DNA from: Anolis sagrei
Taxonomy: Eukaryota > Chordata > Lepidosauria > Squamata > Anolidae
Direction of reading: 5' to 3'
Assembly: GCF_037176765.1 (NCBI RefSeq)
Contig: NC_090026.1
Coordinates: 131,996,752 to 132,060,751 of the forward strand
Length of the DNA: 64,000 nt
Shown piece after piece: positions 1-11,647 of this stretch. The position numbers and the translations under genes are program-made. Within the stretch, counting starts at the first letter, position 1. The number at the start of each line of letters is the position of its first letter. Under the pieces are notes generated by a model. It saw nothing but the letters and a program-made list of their open reading frames with translations. It searched no databases and was not told where the DNA came from.

Positions 1-413
1 GATAGGGTTGTCAGAAGTATCCCACTCTGCCTTCTTATTCAAAGGGTCCCTCCCAATGGCAGAGTGGGGGGGGGGGAATGGGTTGGGACCACCTTGTGCC
101 TCTTCCCAAAATGGGGCAGCATCTGTGTCAAGGATTCGTGAGATGAGCTGCTAGAGAGCCACATATTTCCCCCTTCTCCCATTTTCTCATTGGATAGTTT
201 GTTTGTTTGTTTATTATTATTGTTTATTATTATTATTTATTGTTTGTTTGTTTGTTTTGTTTCCTTTCTACTCCTTGTGTTAATGGAGCAATTGCCTTTT
301 ATTTTCCAGGCATCTAACGATGACATTCTTCTGGTATCGCCTTCCGCCCCTTTCTTCTCTCCCCCTGCCCCGTGACCCCCCCCGTCTTCCCGCTCCCCTG
401 TGTGTCGCTGCAG

Positions 414-680
414 ATTGAGTCCCACAAACTGACGTTCCGTGAGAAGGCCAAGGCCCGCACGGACCACGGAGTGGACAGCACCACCGTAGTCTCCAACAAC
501 AACCACCACCACCCCCCAGTCTTTTCCGGTGGCACCTCTCCTCGGCGTAGCACCTCTGTCAGCGAGAGCCTGGGCTCCGTCGCCTCCTCTTCTTTGCCAC
601 CGCCGCCACCGCTGCCACCGTGGCAGGCCCCCCCCTCGGAAGACGAGACCTCTGCCGCTCTGTCTCAGCAAGGCTTGTGA
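414..680 (+). CDS. Last coding exon of a tau/MAP2/MAP4-family microtubule-associated protein
   Basis: The exon follows a pyrimidine-rich acceptor ending CAG at 411-413 and runs in phase 0 to a TGA at 678-680 (88 codons). It starts IESHKLTFREKAKARTDHG, the end of the last microtubule-binding repeat and the flank just after it in tau and MAP2. It closes SAALSQQGL, matching the family ending ASLAKQGL/AALAKQGL. A GGTSPRRSTSVS stretch corresponds to tau SGDTSPRHLSNVS. Between these anchors it is unlike ordinary tau: an Asn/His run and a PPPPPLPPW tract replace conserved sequence. The family binds and stabilises axonal or cytoplasmic microtubules. By eye tau (MAPT) is closest, but amniote tau is usually better conserved here, so a MAP4 alternative end or an extra paralogue is possible and I give no symbol. 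Upstream exons lie outside the window; bases 1-413 are intron with TTTG and TTA simple repeats. Confidence 0.85.
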   Translation: MESHKLTFREKAKARTDHGVDSTTVVSNNNHHHPPVFSGGTSPRRSTSVSESLGSVASSSLPPPPPLPPWQAPPSEDETSAALSQQGL

Positions 681-2632
681 CTCTGTCCCTCGGCCCCCCG
701 CTCGCCCCCGCCCCCCACGCAGAGCTCGTCTCCCATAGACCGGCTTTGGCCCCTGAAAGGCGGGCCGAGCGACCCTCCCCACCCCGGCTCCCCATGGCCT
801 GCTGGACCTTTGAGGTGGCCCTCGGGCACGCTGTCTCCCGTTGGGCACAGAAATGGCCTCCACGGCCTCGCGTGATGTTTCTTTGGGTGGGCAGTGGGGG
901 ACCCAAGTATGAAATTTGAATGTTCCAGTTCCCCCCTCTCCCCCTCCCTCCATAAAGGAAGGTTTTTCTGGTCTAGCTGTGTAGGAGGCCTGGCCTGCCG
1001 TGCCCACAGTGGAGCCTGGTGGGAGTGGAGTGGGGGGAGGAGGTGGGCTTTGCTCTCGTCCCTGCTTAGCCCCCAACACACTCACGGCCCCCCAGCCCTG
1101 TTGCGTCTCCGCCGCAGCGTCTCCCGCTGCCTCCTCCTCTCTAACGCTGGTCTGTATTATTCTGAGACATTCTAACTTCATGCTTTCTTGGAACTCTTTT
1201 AACTCCCCGAACCTTCCTCCCTTTTTCTTGCCCTTCTTCTTCTTCTTTCATCGTGATTTTAAAAGACAAAAGTGTTGCTGATTACTGTCGCTTCATTGCA
1301 GGCTCATGCTACCCCACCCCCCCAATGCCGCACCCCCCCACCCAATGCCGCACCCCCCCCCCCCCTTCCTGCCCCATTTCCCCTTTTGCCATAGGAGAAT
1401 TAAAAGAACCATTAACCACTGCTGCAGTGCTGCTGGCATCTTATCAACATATCCAGCCATTTTAACTGTATTCTTTTTGTTTTAATTTTATTTTTCCTTT
1501 TTTTTGTGTGTGTGTGTGGTGGTTATTTTGTGTGTGTTTAAACATTTGCTTTTGAAATGATGATGGAGCAAACGTACAGTAAGCAATGTCAATTTTAAAA
1601 CAAAAAGTTCAAAGGATGTGTAGTGGGGAGGGGGGAGTGGTTTCTTTTTGGGGAGGGGTCACCTTTAGCTGCAGCTGGACAAAGCTGTTGGGTCAGAAGG
1701 GGAATCTGTGAGGGGAAGGGCTTTTTCAGAAGGCTCTGTTGTAGGTTAATTTCCCACGCAGGCCAAACGCCTCTTTCCCCAAAACCCACCCAGACTTGCC
1801 ATTGGCTCCTATAGGTGGGTGGGTGGGTTTGTGGGGGAGAGGTACCTCTTTTAATCCATGTAGTTGTGGATTTGGCTCGGGCGTGTGGATTTTGTAAGAG
1901 AAGTTGAACTGGGATGTGATGTTCTAGGCAGTAAGCTCAGTCGCGGCTGAGAAGCAGTTGGGTTTGTGGGAGTGGGGAGGGCAAGGTGGTCAGGGCCGGC
2001 CCCCTCCCCGACCAGGAGGGTTCTTGGGAAGTGCATGAGGGTTGTGAAGAGGCAGGGTCTGTGTGAAGTTGCCTAGCTGGGCTTCTTGTGTCAAGGAGAG
2101 AGGGGGCTTTCCCCATGGAGGATGGGACCCCCCCTGCCCCCTTGTTGCTTCTTGTCCTTCAGGAGAGGGGGCTTTGAGAGCGTGACCGACTTTGTTTCAC
2201 TTTGCAAAATAAAATAAAACTATGACACTAAGATGGAAATGTAAATAAAACTTTAAAAACCATGCATTGCGAGAGTCATGAAGAATTCTCATTGAAAAAC
2301 TGGGAGCCCAAAGGGCAGGGAAACAAGGGCAGGGCCAGAGCTCCAAGGCTGAGCTTCTGCTTTGGGCCAGAAAGAGAGAGGGAGGGGGCTCCACGCTATC
2401 ATGCCCCTCCTGAGAAAAGGGGGACGAAAAGCCACCCAACACACAAGGACGCCTCCATCCCACTCCCTCGAAAGCTCTCCTCTGGGGCAGGATGCTCCCC
2501 GGTGGCACATTAAACCCCATAGGTCTCCATTCACACAAAGACGTAGTGCACTCATGTTTGGTTTATATATATATAAATATATTCTATATTAAAGGTTGCA
2601 TGATTTCTAATAAAATGGCTTTTTAAACTGTA
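681..2632 (+). other. 3' untranslated region of the tau-family gene
   Basis: No open frame with recognisable homology follows the TGA at 678. The stretch is G/C-rich at first and turns A/T-rich near 2200-2630, where four AATAAA signals occur. A C-rich run lies near 1310-1375 and a short GT run at 1506-1519. The antisense open frame across 237-1181 is low-complexity and not a gene. Confidence 0.7.
2208..2614 (+). terminator. Cluster of poly(A) signals
   Basis: AATAAA occurs at 2208, 2213, 2244 and 2609. The last, followed by a T/G-rich stretch, is the likely main 3' end of the tau-family transcript. The earlier ones could give shorter 3' UTRs. Confidence 0.6.
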
Positions 2633-3522
2633 AGAGGTTTTTTTGCATCAAAATGGTCTTCTAAATCTCATGATCACATTTTTGCCACATATTCTGATGT
2701 TTGATTAGATGAGGCCACTGTGGATTTGGCACCTGGGAAGGGGCAGTTTTCTGTCTGTCTGCATTTCCTCACCGTCCTTCCCTGCGCCTCAGCCATGCTA
2801 CCCTTGAGCCTGCTCCCATCTCATGGCGCTGTGAACCTGTGGAGCCCAGCCTTGCTTGGAAGCAACAGGCTGCCCAACCTCCTGTCTCTTCCCTTGACTC
2901 CTCCGTTCTCCGAACCTCAGGTTGTCGTCCCTTGTTGTCACACCATGTACCATCCAGCTTTCAGTGTCTCCAGCACCTGCCATGCCCTCTCTCTCTCCTC
3001 TTTGTCCTGCCTGACCCTTTTTCTCCTTCTCAGGAGGTCATCTGGCGACGTCTCCCGTCTTGTGAATCTCGAAGGAACTACAAGGACAGCAATAAGGTGG
3101 CAGTGGGTTTGGGGTAGAGGGTCAAGGCAGGCATTCCTCTGAGTCAGCCTTGCCGGAATGCACCATGTCGCTCTTGTACAAGGTCCATGCAAGCGACTAT
3201 CCATGTTGGCTCTGTTCATGTTTAGATGGCTCCGGGAACTATGTTCTCCTGTGAGCATGACCCAAAGAGGGACCTGAGAGCAACACTTCCAACCTCAGTT
3301 GGGAGAGGTCCACATTGGCCAGTGGAAACGCCGGATCCGAACAGCACTGCCCAAGACCCAACGTCTTCCCATCCCAGGCTCCCACCCGTACCTCTCTCCA
3401 TGCATGTTCCCACCTCCTTGGTGTATATCACTGCCCTGAGACAGGATGCTTTTCTTGCCAAATTTCAACTGCCAGCTTAGATCTCCCAGTCCACTGACTT
3501 CACCCCAGAGACCAAGGGGGAA

Positions 3523-3547
3523 GTGTGTGTGTGTGTGTGTGTGTGTG
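3523..3547. repeat. (GT)n microsatellite
   Basis: About twelve uninterrupted GT dinucleotides, followed by a G-rich tract. Confidence 0.95.
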
Positions 3548-4799
3548 GAGGGGGGCAAAATTCTTTGTTCAGGTGTCCCTTTTTAAACGGGGCAGAGGGA
3601 GGACAGGTCCCTCCCTGAAAGCAATAATGCAGGCCTGTACTCTGAAAAGAGGGGCCAGCTCAACTACAGAAGGCCAAACAGGCCTCTTGAGAATTGGGGA
3701 TTGGAAAACCCAATTCTGGATGGGTCAGATGATGATGAATCAAAGGAGGTGGAAGACTCCTTGCTTCTTTTGCCAGAAGGGTTACAAAGCAAGGACAGCT
3801 TGGAGCTCAGATCACTGGCAGAGAGTTCTGCTATCCTGGGTACTCTTAGGAGGCCCTTTTTTCTCATTCCTTAAATTCAGAAGAATCTGGAGTCTTGGAT
3901 TCTCTTCTGTTTTGGCCACTGTGGGCTGCAGACAGATGGGTTCACCTCCCATTAGTCTCTCAAGGGATAGTCAAATAATGTTTGCACTTTCTGATATAGC
4001 AAACATGCAAAAAGATTGCTGTGTCTTGTGGAAGGATTGCGGATTCCTTCTCCTTTGCTCTTGGATGGAATTACCATGGAGCTGCTGCTGCTGCTAACAA
4101 GAGCCATTCCTTTTGGGCAATGGCACATTTTTCCCCCCTTCTCTTTGCACCCAGTTCCAACTGGACTATCTCCTGTGTGCATGTGCACACTTCTGTGCCA
4201 TGCACCCACCGATAACTTGTCGTGCCTGTGTTTTAGCTGTAGACCTCTGTAGTCACTTTGGGGAGGCGAGGGGTTGTGGCCCCCAGCTGTGTGGTTTCAA
4301 ATTAGGATTTTAAACAATGTAGTTTTGCATTTCAAGGTGGTTTGTAATAACTTCAATTCTGGAAAAGGATTCAGGACTTAGGAGGGATGAAAACAGAGCA
4401 GCTGGAGTGTGTTTGGGTGTGTGCAGTGATGCTGTAGCAAGAACATCATGGGACGTTTTGCTGCTGTTATTAGGTCCAGTAGAATATCCCCCCCAATTGC
4501 ATGAAAGGGTACGCAGTGCAGTGTTTGAAACCTGTTTTTGATGTGTTCTTATCTTTAGGCCTGCAGGACTTAATGCTCTTGTAGCTGCGTGATCACTTCA
4601 GATGGCAAATTTGGGGTGCAATAAACGTGGGAGGCAGATCTGGGCTGTGGGGGCCGAATCTATTGTGAAGTTGCCCTGCAACTAATCTCTGTGGAAATAG
4701 AAATTGGGTTCAGAGGAAAACCTCCTGGTGGGACTGTCCACTCTCCAGCACCACCACCACCCTGTGCATAGTGGAGGGTGTTCTTTCAGGAGGGCTCCC

Positions 4800-5363
4800 T
4801 CACTCCCACCCCATCCTTGAGGCAAACTGCATCACAAAAAGCAATTCTGCATACCCCAGAAGCCTCCCCTTGTGGCACTTGTACAACTTACAGTTTCGCT
4901 GAGTTGTGCCCAAAATGAAAGGTAATTTGTTCTGTTTTTGCAAATGAATGCACAACTGGGCCTGATGGGCCAAGGAGGCAGCAATAGTATTTTCAAGTCC
5001 TTTTTGGTAACCAATGACTGCATGGAGCACTTCTGAGGAATTTAGTGGACCATTTGCTTTGCAGGGAGTGCAGATTGTTCTGTTTGAGGATGAGTGTTCT
5101 TTATAGATATAGAGGAAGGTTTTTGGGAAGTCTTTAGAATCGAGCAACCAAGTGGTGACATTGGTAAAGTGTGGAAAGAGTGGTGGTAGGTGGGGAACTG
5201 AAGGAGTGATCCCCTCCAGCTCCCAAGTGTTGGAGCCTTGTGGGGTCCCTTTAGCTGTGGAGTTCAATTCTGCAGCAATAAAGTGGCAGCAATATATGGA
5301 TTTTCCCAAAAAACACAGGTTCCTCAACATGCCCTGGGCCATGTTGGTCATGTTCTGGGTCAC
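4800..5363 (-). other. Unrecognised 187-codon open frame
   Basis: An open minus-strand frame with several N-x-S/T sequons and spaced cysteines. The make-up is loosely like a secreted or envelope-type glycoprotein, but I can name no motif and see no flanking element ends. It may be chance or a fossil; the basis is composition only. Confidence 0.2.
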
Positions 5364-6209
5364 TCAAGGCTGCCACTTTTCTTGGGTTGTCTGGATCCTC
5401 TCCATTTGCAGGGGCCCAGAAGAAGTTGGAAGTGACCAGTGGGTCAAATCCAGGGGTTGGCTGAGGAATGAGGCACCTGCAGCACCCATAGAATTCCTCT
5501 TTTGAAGCTGGCCTTCCTATGTTAACTGCTAGGCTGGGGTGTGTTGAGTGAGGAAAGGCCAGGGACAATGTGGGCATACAGCAGTGACCGCTGCCTTTTA
5601 GGTGAGATTGCAGGGGGTCAGCCTTCTGGTGGGGCATGCATGCTAGATGTACTCTTTCCCTAACAGAAATGGGGTGGGTGTGTGGCATCACATATCAACA
5701 GGGTACGCACAATAAGGTGGCCAGTGTCCTGCCTGGCAAACAAACGGCTGCAAGGCTTGGAAGCTGTGGGGGGTCTGGTTGTTACACCCATACCCATGCC
5801 CTCCTAGAAGGCAGAAACCCCCTACATCTTTTCCTGCCTTTTTCTGCAGAATGACTGGTTTTTCTGATGGTCAAGTGAGCATAAGAGGGATGTCTGGGTG
5901 TGTTTTTTTATACCCAGTTGGGTGTGCTCAGCTTTGCAAGCTTCCTTAGGTAGCTTTACCGGCTGTGTCTTAGCCCTTCCCTTTTTCTCAAGCCAGCCTC
6001 TTTTTATTTGAATTTTAAAGGCAGCATGTGCATCGTAATTCCTGTCCTTTGCATGATCCTACAAAAAGAATAAATCTGCAAGCATTTTTGCTCAAGCAGC
6101 AAACCTCTTTAGGGTAGAGGTGGGCATGGCCAATGGTCTTGCGGCAATTGACCCTCCATGACTCTTTGCTGCTGTTCCTGCTGCTTTCCCCCCTGAACAA
6201 AACTCCTTT

Positions 6210-6486
6210 TGGGTTGTTGTAGTGTTTTTGGGCTATATATGGCCATGTTCTAGAGGCATTTTCTCCTGACGTTTCGCCTGCATCTATGGCAAGCATCCTC
6301 AGCCTCAGGCCCTTTCCTTTTGCCCCTCAGCCGCTTAAGCGGCTGAGGGGCAAAAGGAAAGGGCCTGAGGCTGAGGATGCTTGCCATAGATGCAGGCGAA
6401 ACGTCAGGAGAAAATGCCTTTAGAACATGGCCAAAAACCTACAACAACCCAGTGATTCCGGCCATGAAAGCCTTCGACAATACATT
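6210..6486. mobile_element. Penelope-like element terminal repeats, inverted pair
   Basis: A minus-orientation copy of the PLE terminal repeat (GTTGTTGTAG..TTTTTGGGC..) meets a plus-orientation copy ending CCATGAAAGCCTTCGACAAT. Both copies contain the ribozyme-like core described in the findings (6268-6302 reversed, 6371-6405 forward). The junction is a near-perfect palindrome centred on CTTAAG at 6336/6337 with arms of about 100 bp. Confidence 0.8.
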
Positions 6487-6776
6487 AAAACTCCTCTTAA
6501 AACCAGTCTGTTCATTGGCAAAGCACTGGGGCTGCTGACAAATTGTCGCCTTCACTCATAAGATGCCTAACTTGAGTCTGAGTGTGGTTGTCTTGACTTG
6601 ACCCCAGGCTGTCCTGGCAGCATTGTGTTGCTTTCAGGAGGTGCCTTGGGTTTGTCTGGATCAAACAGACCGTTTGATCGAGGACTCCCCTGCCTTCCAT
6701 CATGGCAGTGTGGCAGGCAGAGATGATTGGGAAGCCTGGCACCCTTTGCATTTGGGGCTGGCTTCATGGGTTAGAC

Positions 6777-6932
6777 CAGGCATGGGGAACCTTCGGCCCT
6801 CCAGGTGTGGTGGACTTCAACTCCCACAATTCCTTGAGGCCAAGGTAAGCCTTTGGGGCGAATGCCGAGCCTCAAGGAATTGTGGGACTTGAAGTCCACC
6901 ACACCTGGAGGGCCGAAGGTTCCTGACCCCTG
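6777..6932. mobile_element. Non-autonomous hAT element (MITE)
   Basis: The ends are CAGGCATGGGGAACC and its diverged complement ending GACCCCTG, and the interior is one long inverted repeat. A perfect 8-bp target duplication GGTTAGAC lies at 6769-6776 and 6933-6940, the hallmark of hAT transposition. Confidence 0.9.
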
Positions 6933-7323
6933 GGTTAGACCACCCGAGCATCCTCTCGGTGCGCCAGTGTTGCCAGAAAATCACCAAGGAGGAAGGAGGC
7001 AACCAAAGATGGCTCTGAAGGCTTCCTTGTCGTATTGTGAAACTTGCTGTGAGGATGAACAGGCTCTACTATGAGGTGGAAAGGATATTCCAAAATTGTC
7101 TTGAGAAGTATTTCTTCAGGAAACCCTAATGAGGACAATCCTGATCTGATGAGAATCTTTGCCATTATCTGATGGCTGCTCTTCTGTTCCTCCTCAGAGT
7201 AGGTGAGCTCCCAAAGAAAAATGGTCCCTTGGCATTTTCCCGACAGGAACTTGGGAGGAAGTGGCCAATGTCCTCCTACACCTTCAGCCTCTTAAATGGA
7301 GGGCAGGGAACAGGGTGTCATCA

Positions 7324-7478
7324 TTTTCCACAGCCAGAGGGTCTCTTGATAGGCATCCTATCTTAAGGGTCTTCTCCATTTGTGTGATGTCTGCTACTTT
7401 CCACAGCCAGAAGTTCCCTTGAGAGGCATCGCAGCTCCTATCTTAAGGGTCTTCTCCATTTGTGTGATGTCTCCTGTG
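7324..7478. repeat. Tandem duplication of about 75 bp
   Basis: Two head-to-tail copies share CCTATCTTAAGGGTCTTCTC and the following CATTTGTGTGATGTC, with a few differences in between. I cannot place the sequence in a known family. The rest of 6941-7670 holds nothing I recognise. Confidence 0.7.
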
Positions 7479-7674
7479 AAAAGGAGTGTTGGGTCCAGTG
7501 GACGGTTTAACTTCAAGAGATTCTGGAAATGGTAATCTGACACTTCTGGAGGAAAGTCACGATTAAGAATCCTGGAGGTTCTGGGTCTGATATTTTTGAA
7601 CATTTAGTTGGGCCACCAGTAAACAAGCACTTGCGTCCCGAAGAAGTGAGGTGTCCCCTGCCCTGTGGGTACTA

Positions 7675-7926
7675 GGCTTGGACAATCCATGGTTCTAAAG
7701 TACTTACAAAACTAAAGTTCTGGTGGTGAAAATTTCCGAACTCTAACAAAACTCTCAAAATTTCATAATAAATGGCAGTTCCTAATTGGTTCTGTCATTA
7801 AAATCACCAATAATGAAATAATAACTAAATTTTGAAAGTTTTGTTAGGAGTTGTGAAATTTTCACTACCAGAACTTTAGTTTTGTAGGTACTTTAGAACC
7901 ATTTAGAACCATGGATTGCCCAAGCC
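7675..7926. mobile_element. Mariner-type MITE
   Basis: A 250-bp element whose two halves are inverted copies of each other, with termini GGCTTGGACAATCC and GGATTGCCCAAGCC. TA dinucleotides flank both ends (7673-7674 and 7927-7928), the expected Tc1/mariner target duplication. There is no coding capacity. Confidence 0.8.
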
Positions 7927-8659
7927 TAATGGGTACCAGTACAGGGCTCCTTGACTTATGACATGAGTTGCTGTGGGATTCCCGATGACCGAGGGGTGCG
8001 GAGGAGGGAGCGCCCACTGAAGCAACTTCTGCATCACGCTGTTGAATTCTGTCAATGTGTCTCTCCCAGCCAGGTGCTGGGGACTCTGTTTTGGCAGTGA
8101 GGAGCGGAGGGTGTTTTTTTCCTGGGGTGGGCCATATATGCATGGAGGAATGGGAAGTGCAGGAGGGGGCAGGCAAGTGAACCTGTTGTCCAGGTGGGAG
8201 CTCAGAGCCCTGGCGTGGCTGTTCTGCAGGGCTGGTTCTTCGCGCGTTTGCTTCTGCCTTTGTGACCTCCCTCTCCTGCCCTTTGACTTGTAATAGTTTG
8301 ACTGTCTCTTCATTAGCAGCGTTTCCGGAATTGATGTTGTGATTCTTCTTACCTATTGTAAAGGGTTCAAATAAAGCTTCTAGATGTTCAACCTTGGCGG
8401 CTGCCTGCGCCTGGTGCTTCCTTGGTGCTTTTCGCTCCGCTTTCTTCTCTGATCCACAGCTACTCTCTTGGATCAAATTCCGGTTTCTTTGCCTTCTTCC
8501 TTGCCAAGTTCAGGGTGAAAGGCCATCACAGGAAAATGGTTTTTGGGATTCCAGGTTAGTTCAACAAACAGCACAATTGAAGGCTTCAGTCCTGAGCTCC
8601 ACATCAACTCCCATGAACAGGTCCTCCAAGACTAAGGACTGCTGACATCCTCTTAGGAC

Positions 8660-8982
8660 CATGATGGTGAACCTATGACATACGTGTCAGCAATGACACG
8701 CATGGCTATTTTTGATGACACACAGACACATGCGGCCACATACAGAGAAGTACACCTTATAAGAGCCAATCTAATTCCATCCTTAAATTTGTAAAAGGCG
8801 CTACAAATTTAACATCTGCACATTTGAGCATTGTTCACTCCATAACTCAGCATGGATTATACATTTTTCTTATTTAAACTATAAATATTGCAAAATTATG
8901 GGGGTTTTTTTCCTCAAAGTGACACTCCACCCATGTTATGCTCAGGTTTTTTGGCAAATTTTGACACACCAAGCATCACTGG
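8660..8982. mobile_element. Non-autonomous hAT element
   Basis: It starts CATGATGGTGAACC, ends near GCATCACTG, and is flanked by CTTAGGAC at 8652-8659 and 8983-8990 (8-bp duplication). The inside is A/T-rich and non-coding. It resembles the widespread 'GGTGAACC' group of hAT MITEs. Confidence 0.75.
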
Positions 8983-8990
8983 CTTAGGAC

Positions 8991-9840
8991 AAAGGACCTA
9001 AAGCTGGTTACTTGGCCTCACTGGTACTAGTTGAAGACCCCAGTATGGATCTGTCTGCTACTAATCCCAATCTAGGACTCCAAAACAGGAGATATCTGTG
9101 TATCACAAAGCTCGATCTGTTGCAACAGTAAAGTGTGAAGCCTCCCAACACGGCAGTTTCTGTGTTGTTGGAGAGCAAAGGGGCGAGTGGGGATGTGTCC
9201 GGCTATTTTCTCATAGCTGGGCACGCTATGGCAAGCTGCCATGTTCCAAGAGGAGTAGTTGCTGCTCTTTCGAAATGGGCAGCGAGGAGGAGGCAATTCG
9301 GAAGACGAAACGGCTGGTCTTGGGTACAAAGGGAGGAAAAACAATGCCCTCATTCTGATCAATCTTTCCAAGAAAGCCCTAGGACAAGGTTGCCATTTGT
9401 CAGAGCCAACTTGAAGGCACATAAGAACACAAAATATAAATAGGCACAGCAAAACAAGACACCAGTACATGCCAGAACATGAGCAAGCTTTTCAAGCCAC
9501 AGGGACCAGAGTACCATCCTCTTGTCAAGTGGGATGCATGCTATGCCCTAGAAATCTGGGCCACACAGGGCACTTTTATCCCCTTTGGCCGGGGTGGCCA
9601 TGTTGGGGCTATTCGCCAAGCCAACAGCCGTACGCCTAGAAACTTCCAGTCAGCTGTATTCATGTAGCTTTGCATAGGGCTGACGATGACCAAACTGGGC
9701 TTGTGTGGGAACCTGTGCTTCCAAGAGACTGGCTGCAGCTCACAAGAAGCTCAGAACTGTAAAATAGAGACAAGATTGACCTGGGTTTGGATGCCAGGTC
9801 TCAGAGTCTCGCTTTGAGGGAAACGGCATGATATTTTATT
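8991..9840. other. Stretch with no recognised feature
   Basis: Short open frames on both strands between 9072 and 9470 overlap one another and show no family motif. Nothing else is recognised before the LINE tail at 9850. Confidence 0.4.
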
Positions 9841-9849
9841 TTATTGTGT

Positions 9850-9962
9850 GAATTGTAGGCATCAACGTATGCCGGTTGGAAGCCGCCCTGAGTCCCCCTT
9901 AGGGGGTTGAGAAGGGCGGGGTAGAAGTACCCAAACTAACTAACTAACTAAATAAATAAATA
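9850..9962 (+). mobile_element. L2-type LINE 3' end
   Basis: The string GGAAGCCGCCCTGAGTCCCC, then GGGGTTGAGAAGGGCGGGGT, ends in (ACTA)n/(AATA)n. This is the typical 3' tail of lizard L2 elements, seen again at 11540, 53845, 53960 and 63950. Confidence 0.75.
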
Positions 9963-10400
9963 TGAATCGTGACTGATAATGATAGGTAACAGAAGTATTT
10001 CTGTGGTAAGCATTTCAAAAAATATTTGCATATTCATAATCTTGGAGATGAGATTAGCACAACATTCATTTCTGTTTCATATATACAATATTTGCGATAA
10101 TTTTGGGCATGAAACCAAGTTTATGTACATTGAACCAAGAGAAATCAAAGGTGTCACTCTCTCAGCCACCCACGTGAACAACTTTGTAGTACTTTGGATT
10201 TCTGGAATTCCAGAGAAGGGGTGTCAACATACAGTGGTTTTGCTAACCAGACCCACTTCATTATCTTTTTGTGATTTCTAGGAATTGATCTTGTTCCAGC
10301 GTTTCATTCATGTATTAATACTTGATACCTCCATCTATATGTGTCCTGCACCCAGTAACTGTTAGCATTTAATTCTAGAAATTCATTTTAAAATTATTTG
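9963..10400. other. A/T-rich unclassified stretch
   Basis: An open frame of 100 codons covers 9979-10281 without a motif I recognise. The sequence has the look of an old interspersed repeat, but I cannot name it. Confidence 0.35.
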
Positions 10401-10455
10401 TGGCATCTAGTCAATGTCCATTTGTCTCAGTCCCTCAAAGGCACTGGATCAAAGG

Positions 10456-10893
10456 CAAAATGATCAAGGGTTTGGAGAACAAGCCCTATGAGGAGCGGCT
10501 TAAGGAGCTGGGCATGTTTAGCCTGAAGAAGGGAAGGCTGAGAGGAGATATAATAGCCATGTATAAATATGCGAGAGGAAGCCACAGGGAGGAGGAGGGA
10601 GCAAGCTTGTTTTCTGCTTCCATGGAGGTTAGGACAAGGAACAATGGCTTCAAACTACAAGAAAGGAGATTCCATCTGAACATGAGGAAGAACTTCCTGA
10701 CTGTGAGAGCCGTTCAGCAGTGGAACTCTCTGCCCCAGAGTGTGGTGGAGGCTCCTTCATTGGAAGCTTTTAAGCAGAGGTTGGATGGCCATTTGTCAGG
10801 GGTGCTTTGAATGCAATATTCCTGCTTCTTGGCAGAATGGGGTTGGACTGGATGGCCCAGGAGGTCTCTCCCAACTCTTTGATTCTATGATCC
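10456..10893 (+). mobile_element. CR1 LINE, 3' fragment
   Basis: It encodes the C-terminal end of CR1 reverse transcriptase ORF2 ([17 protein letters not shown], then [20 protein letters not shown]), followed by the CR1 3' UTR and the octamer-like tail TTTGATTCTATGAT. The copy is 5'-truncated, as CR1 copies usually are. Confidence 0.95.
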
Positions 10894-10929
10894 CATCTAG
10901 TTTTAGAAGCTAAGCCATGCTCTTGTTAC

Positions 10930-11612
10930 ATACTGAACAGACTACTGCAACGGACTCTGTGTGGGGTTGCCTTTGTAGTAGATTTCAGATTTCTCACCGG
11001 AGCAGGGTACAGGGAGCACATAACCCCCCGGTTACGCCAGCTCCACTGGCTGCCAGTCTGCTACCGAGCACAATTCAAAGTGCTGGCTTTAGCCTACAAA
11101 GCCCTAAACGGTTCTGGCCCAGTTCACTTGTCCAAACGTATCTCCCTCGAAGAGCCAGCGAGGAGGTTAAGCTGTTCTGAGGAGGTCCTACTCTCGGTCC
11201 CACCTCCTTCGCAGGTGCAGTTGGTGGGGATGAGGCAGGGCCTTCTCAGCTATGGCACTCCCTCCCGAGTGAAATTAGATCAGCACCCTCTATTCCTGAC
11301 CTTTAGGAAAAGGCTAAAGATGTGGAAGTGTGACCAAGCATTCAGTGAGCGATCTATCGGTCCAATAAGAAATTATGGATTAGTGCAATGACAAATTGGA
11401 ACGGCCGCGGACTATGAAATAGGATTATGTGATTTTAAATAAATGGTTTTAAGGTTTTACATGTTTTAATGATTGTTTTAATTTATATGTTTTTTTACTA
11501 TGTGTGTTTCTATGGCATCAAATTGCTGGCTATATATGTAAGCCGCCTTGAGTCGCCTATGGGGTTGAGAAGGGTGGAGTACAAATATGGTAAGTAAACA
11601 AACAAACAAACA
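10930..11612 (+). mobile_element. L2-type LINE, 3' fragment
   Basis: The motifs LHWLPV (here QLHWLPVCYRAQFKV), YKALNGSG and RRLSCSEEVLLSVP are the C-terminal end of L2 ORF2, with frame damage. It ends in a tail with AAGCCGCCTTGAGTCGCC and (AAAC)n. Confidence 0.85.
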
Positions 11613-11647
11613 GGGTCAGGCCTGGTTAGGACTTGGGTGAGAGATCG

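Larger units (their letters stand above)
2640..6205. other. Intergenic stretch with no recognised gene
   Basis: About 3.5 kb without a recognisable exon or a clear transposon. It holds a (GT)n run at 3523-3547 and one long minus-strand open frame at 4800-5363, listed separately. Old diverged repeats may be present but I cannot name them. Confidence 0.5.

Noticed and set aside
237-1181. 314-codon minus-strand open frame
   Set aside because: Low-complexity, lies antisense to the tau-family exon and its UTR, and has no motif or splice support. A GC-rich shadow frame.
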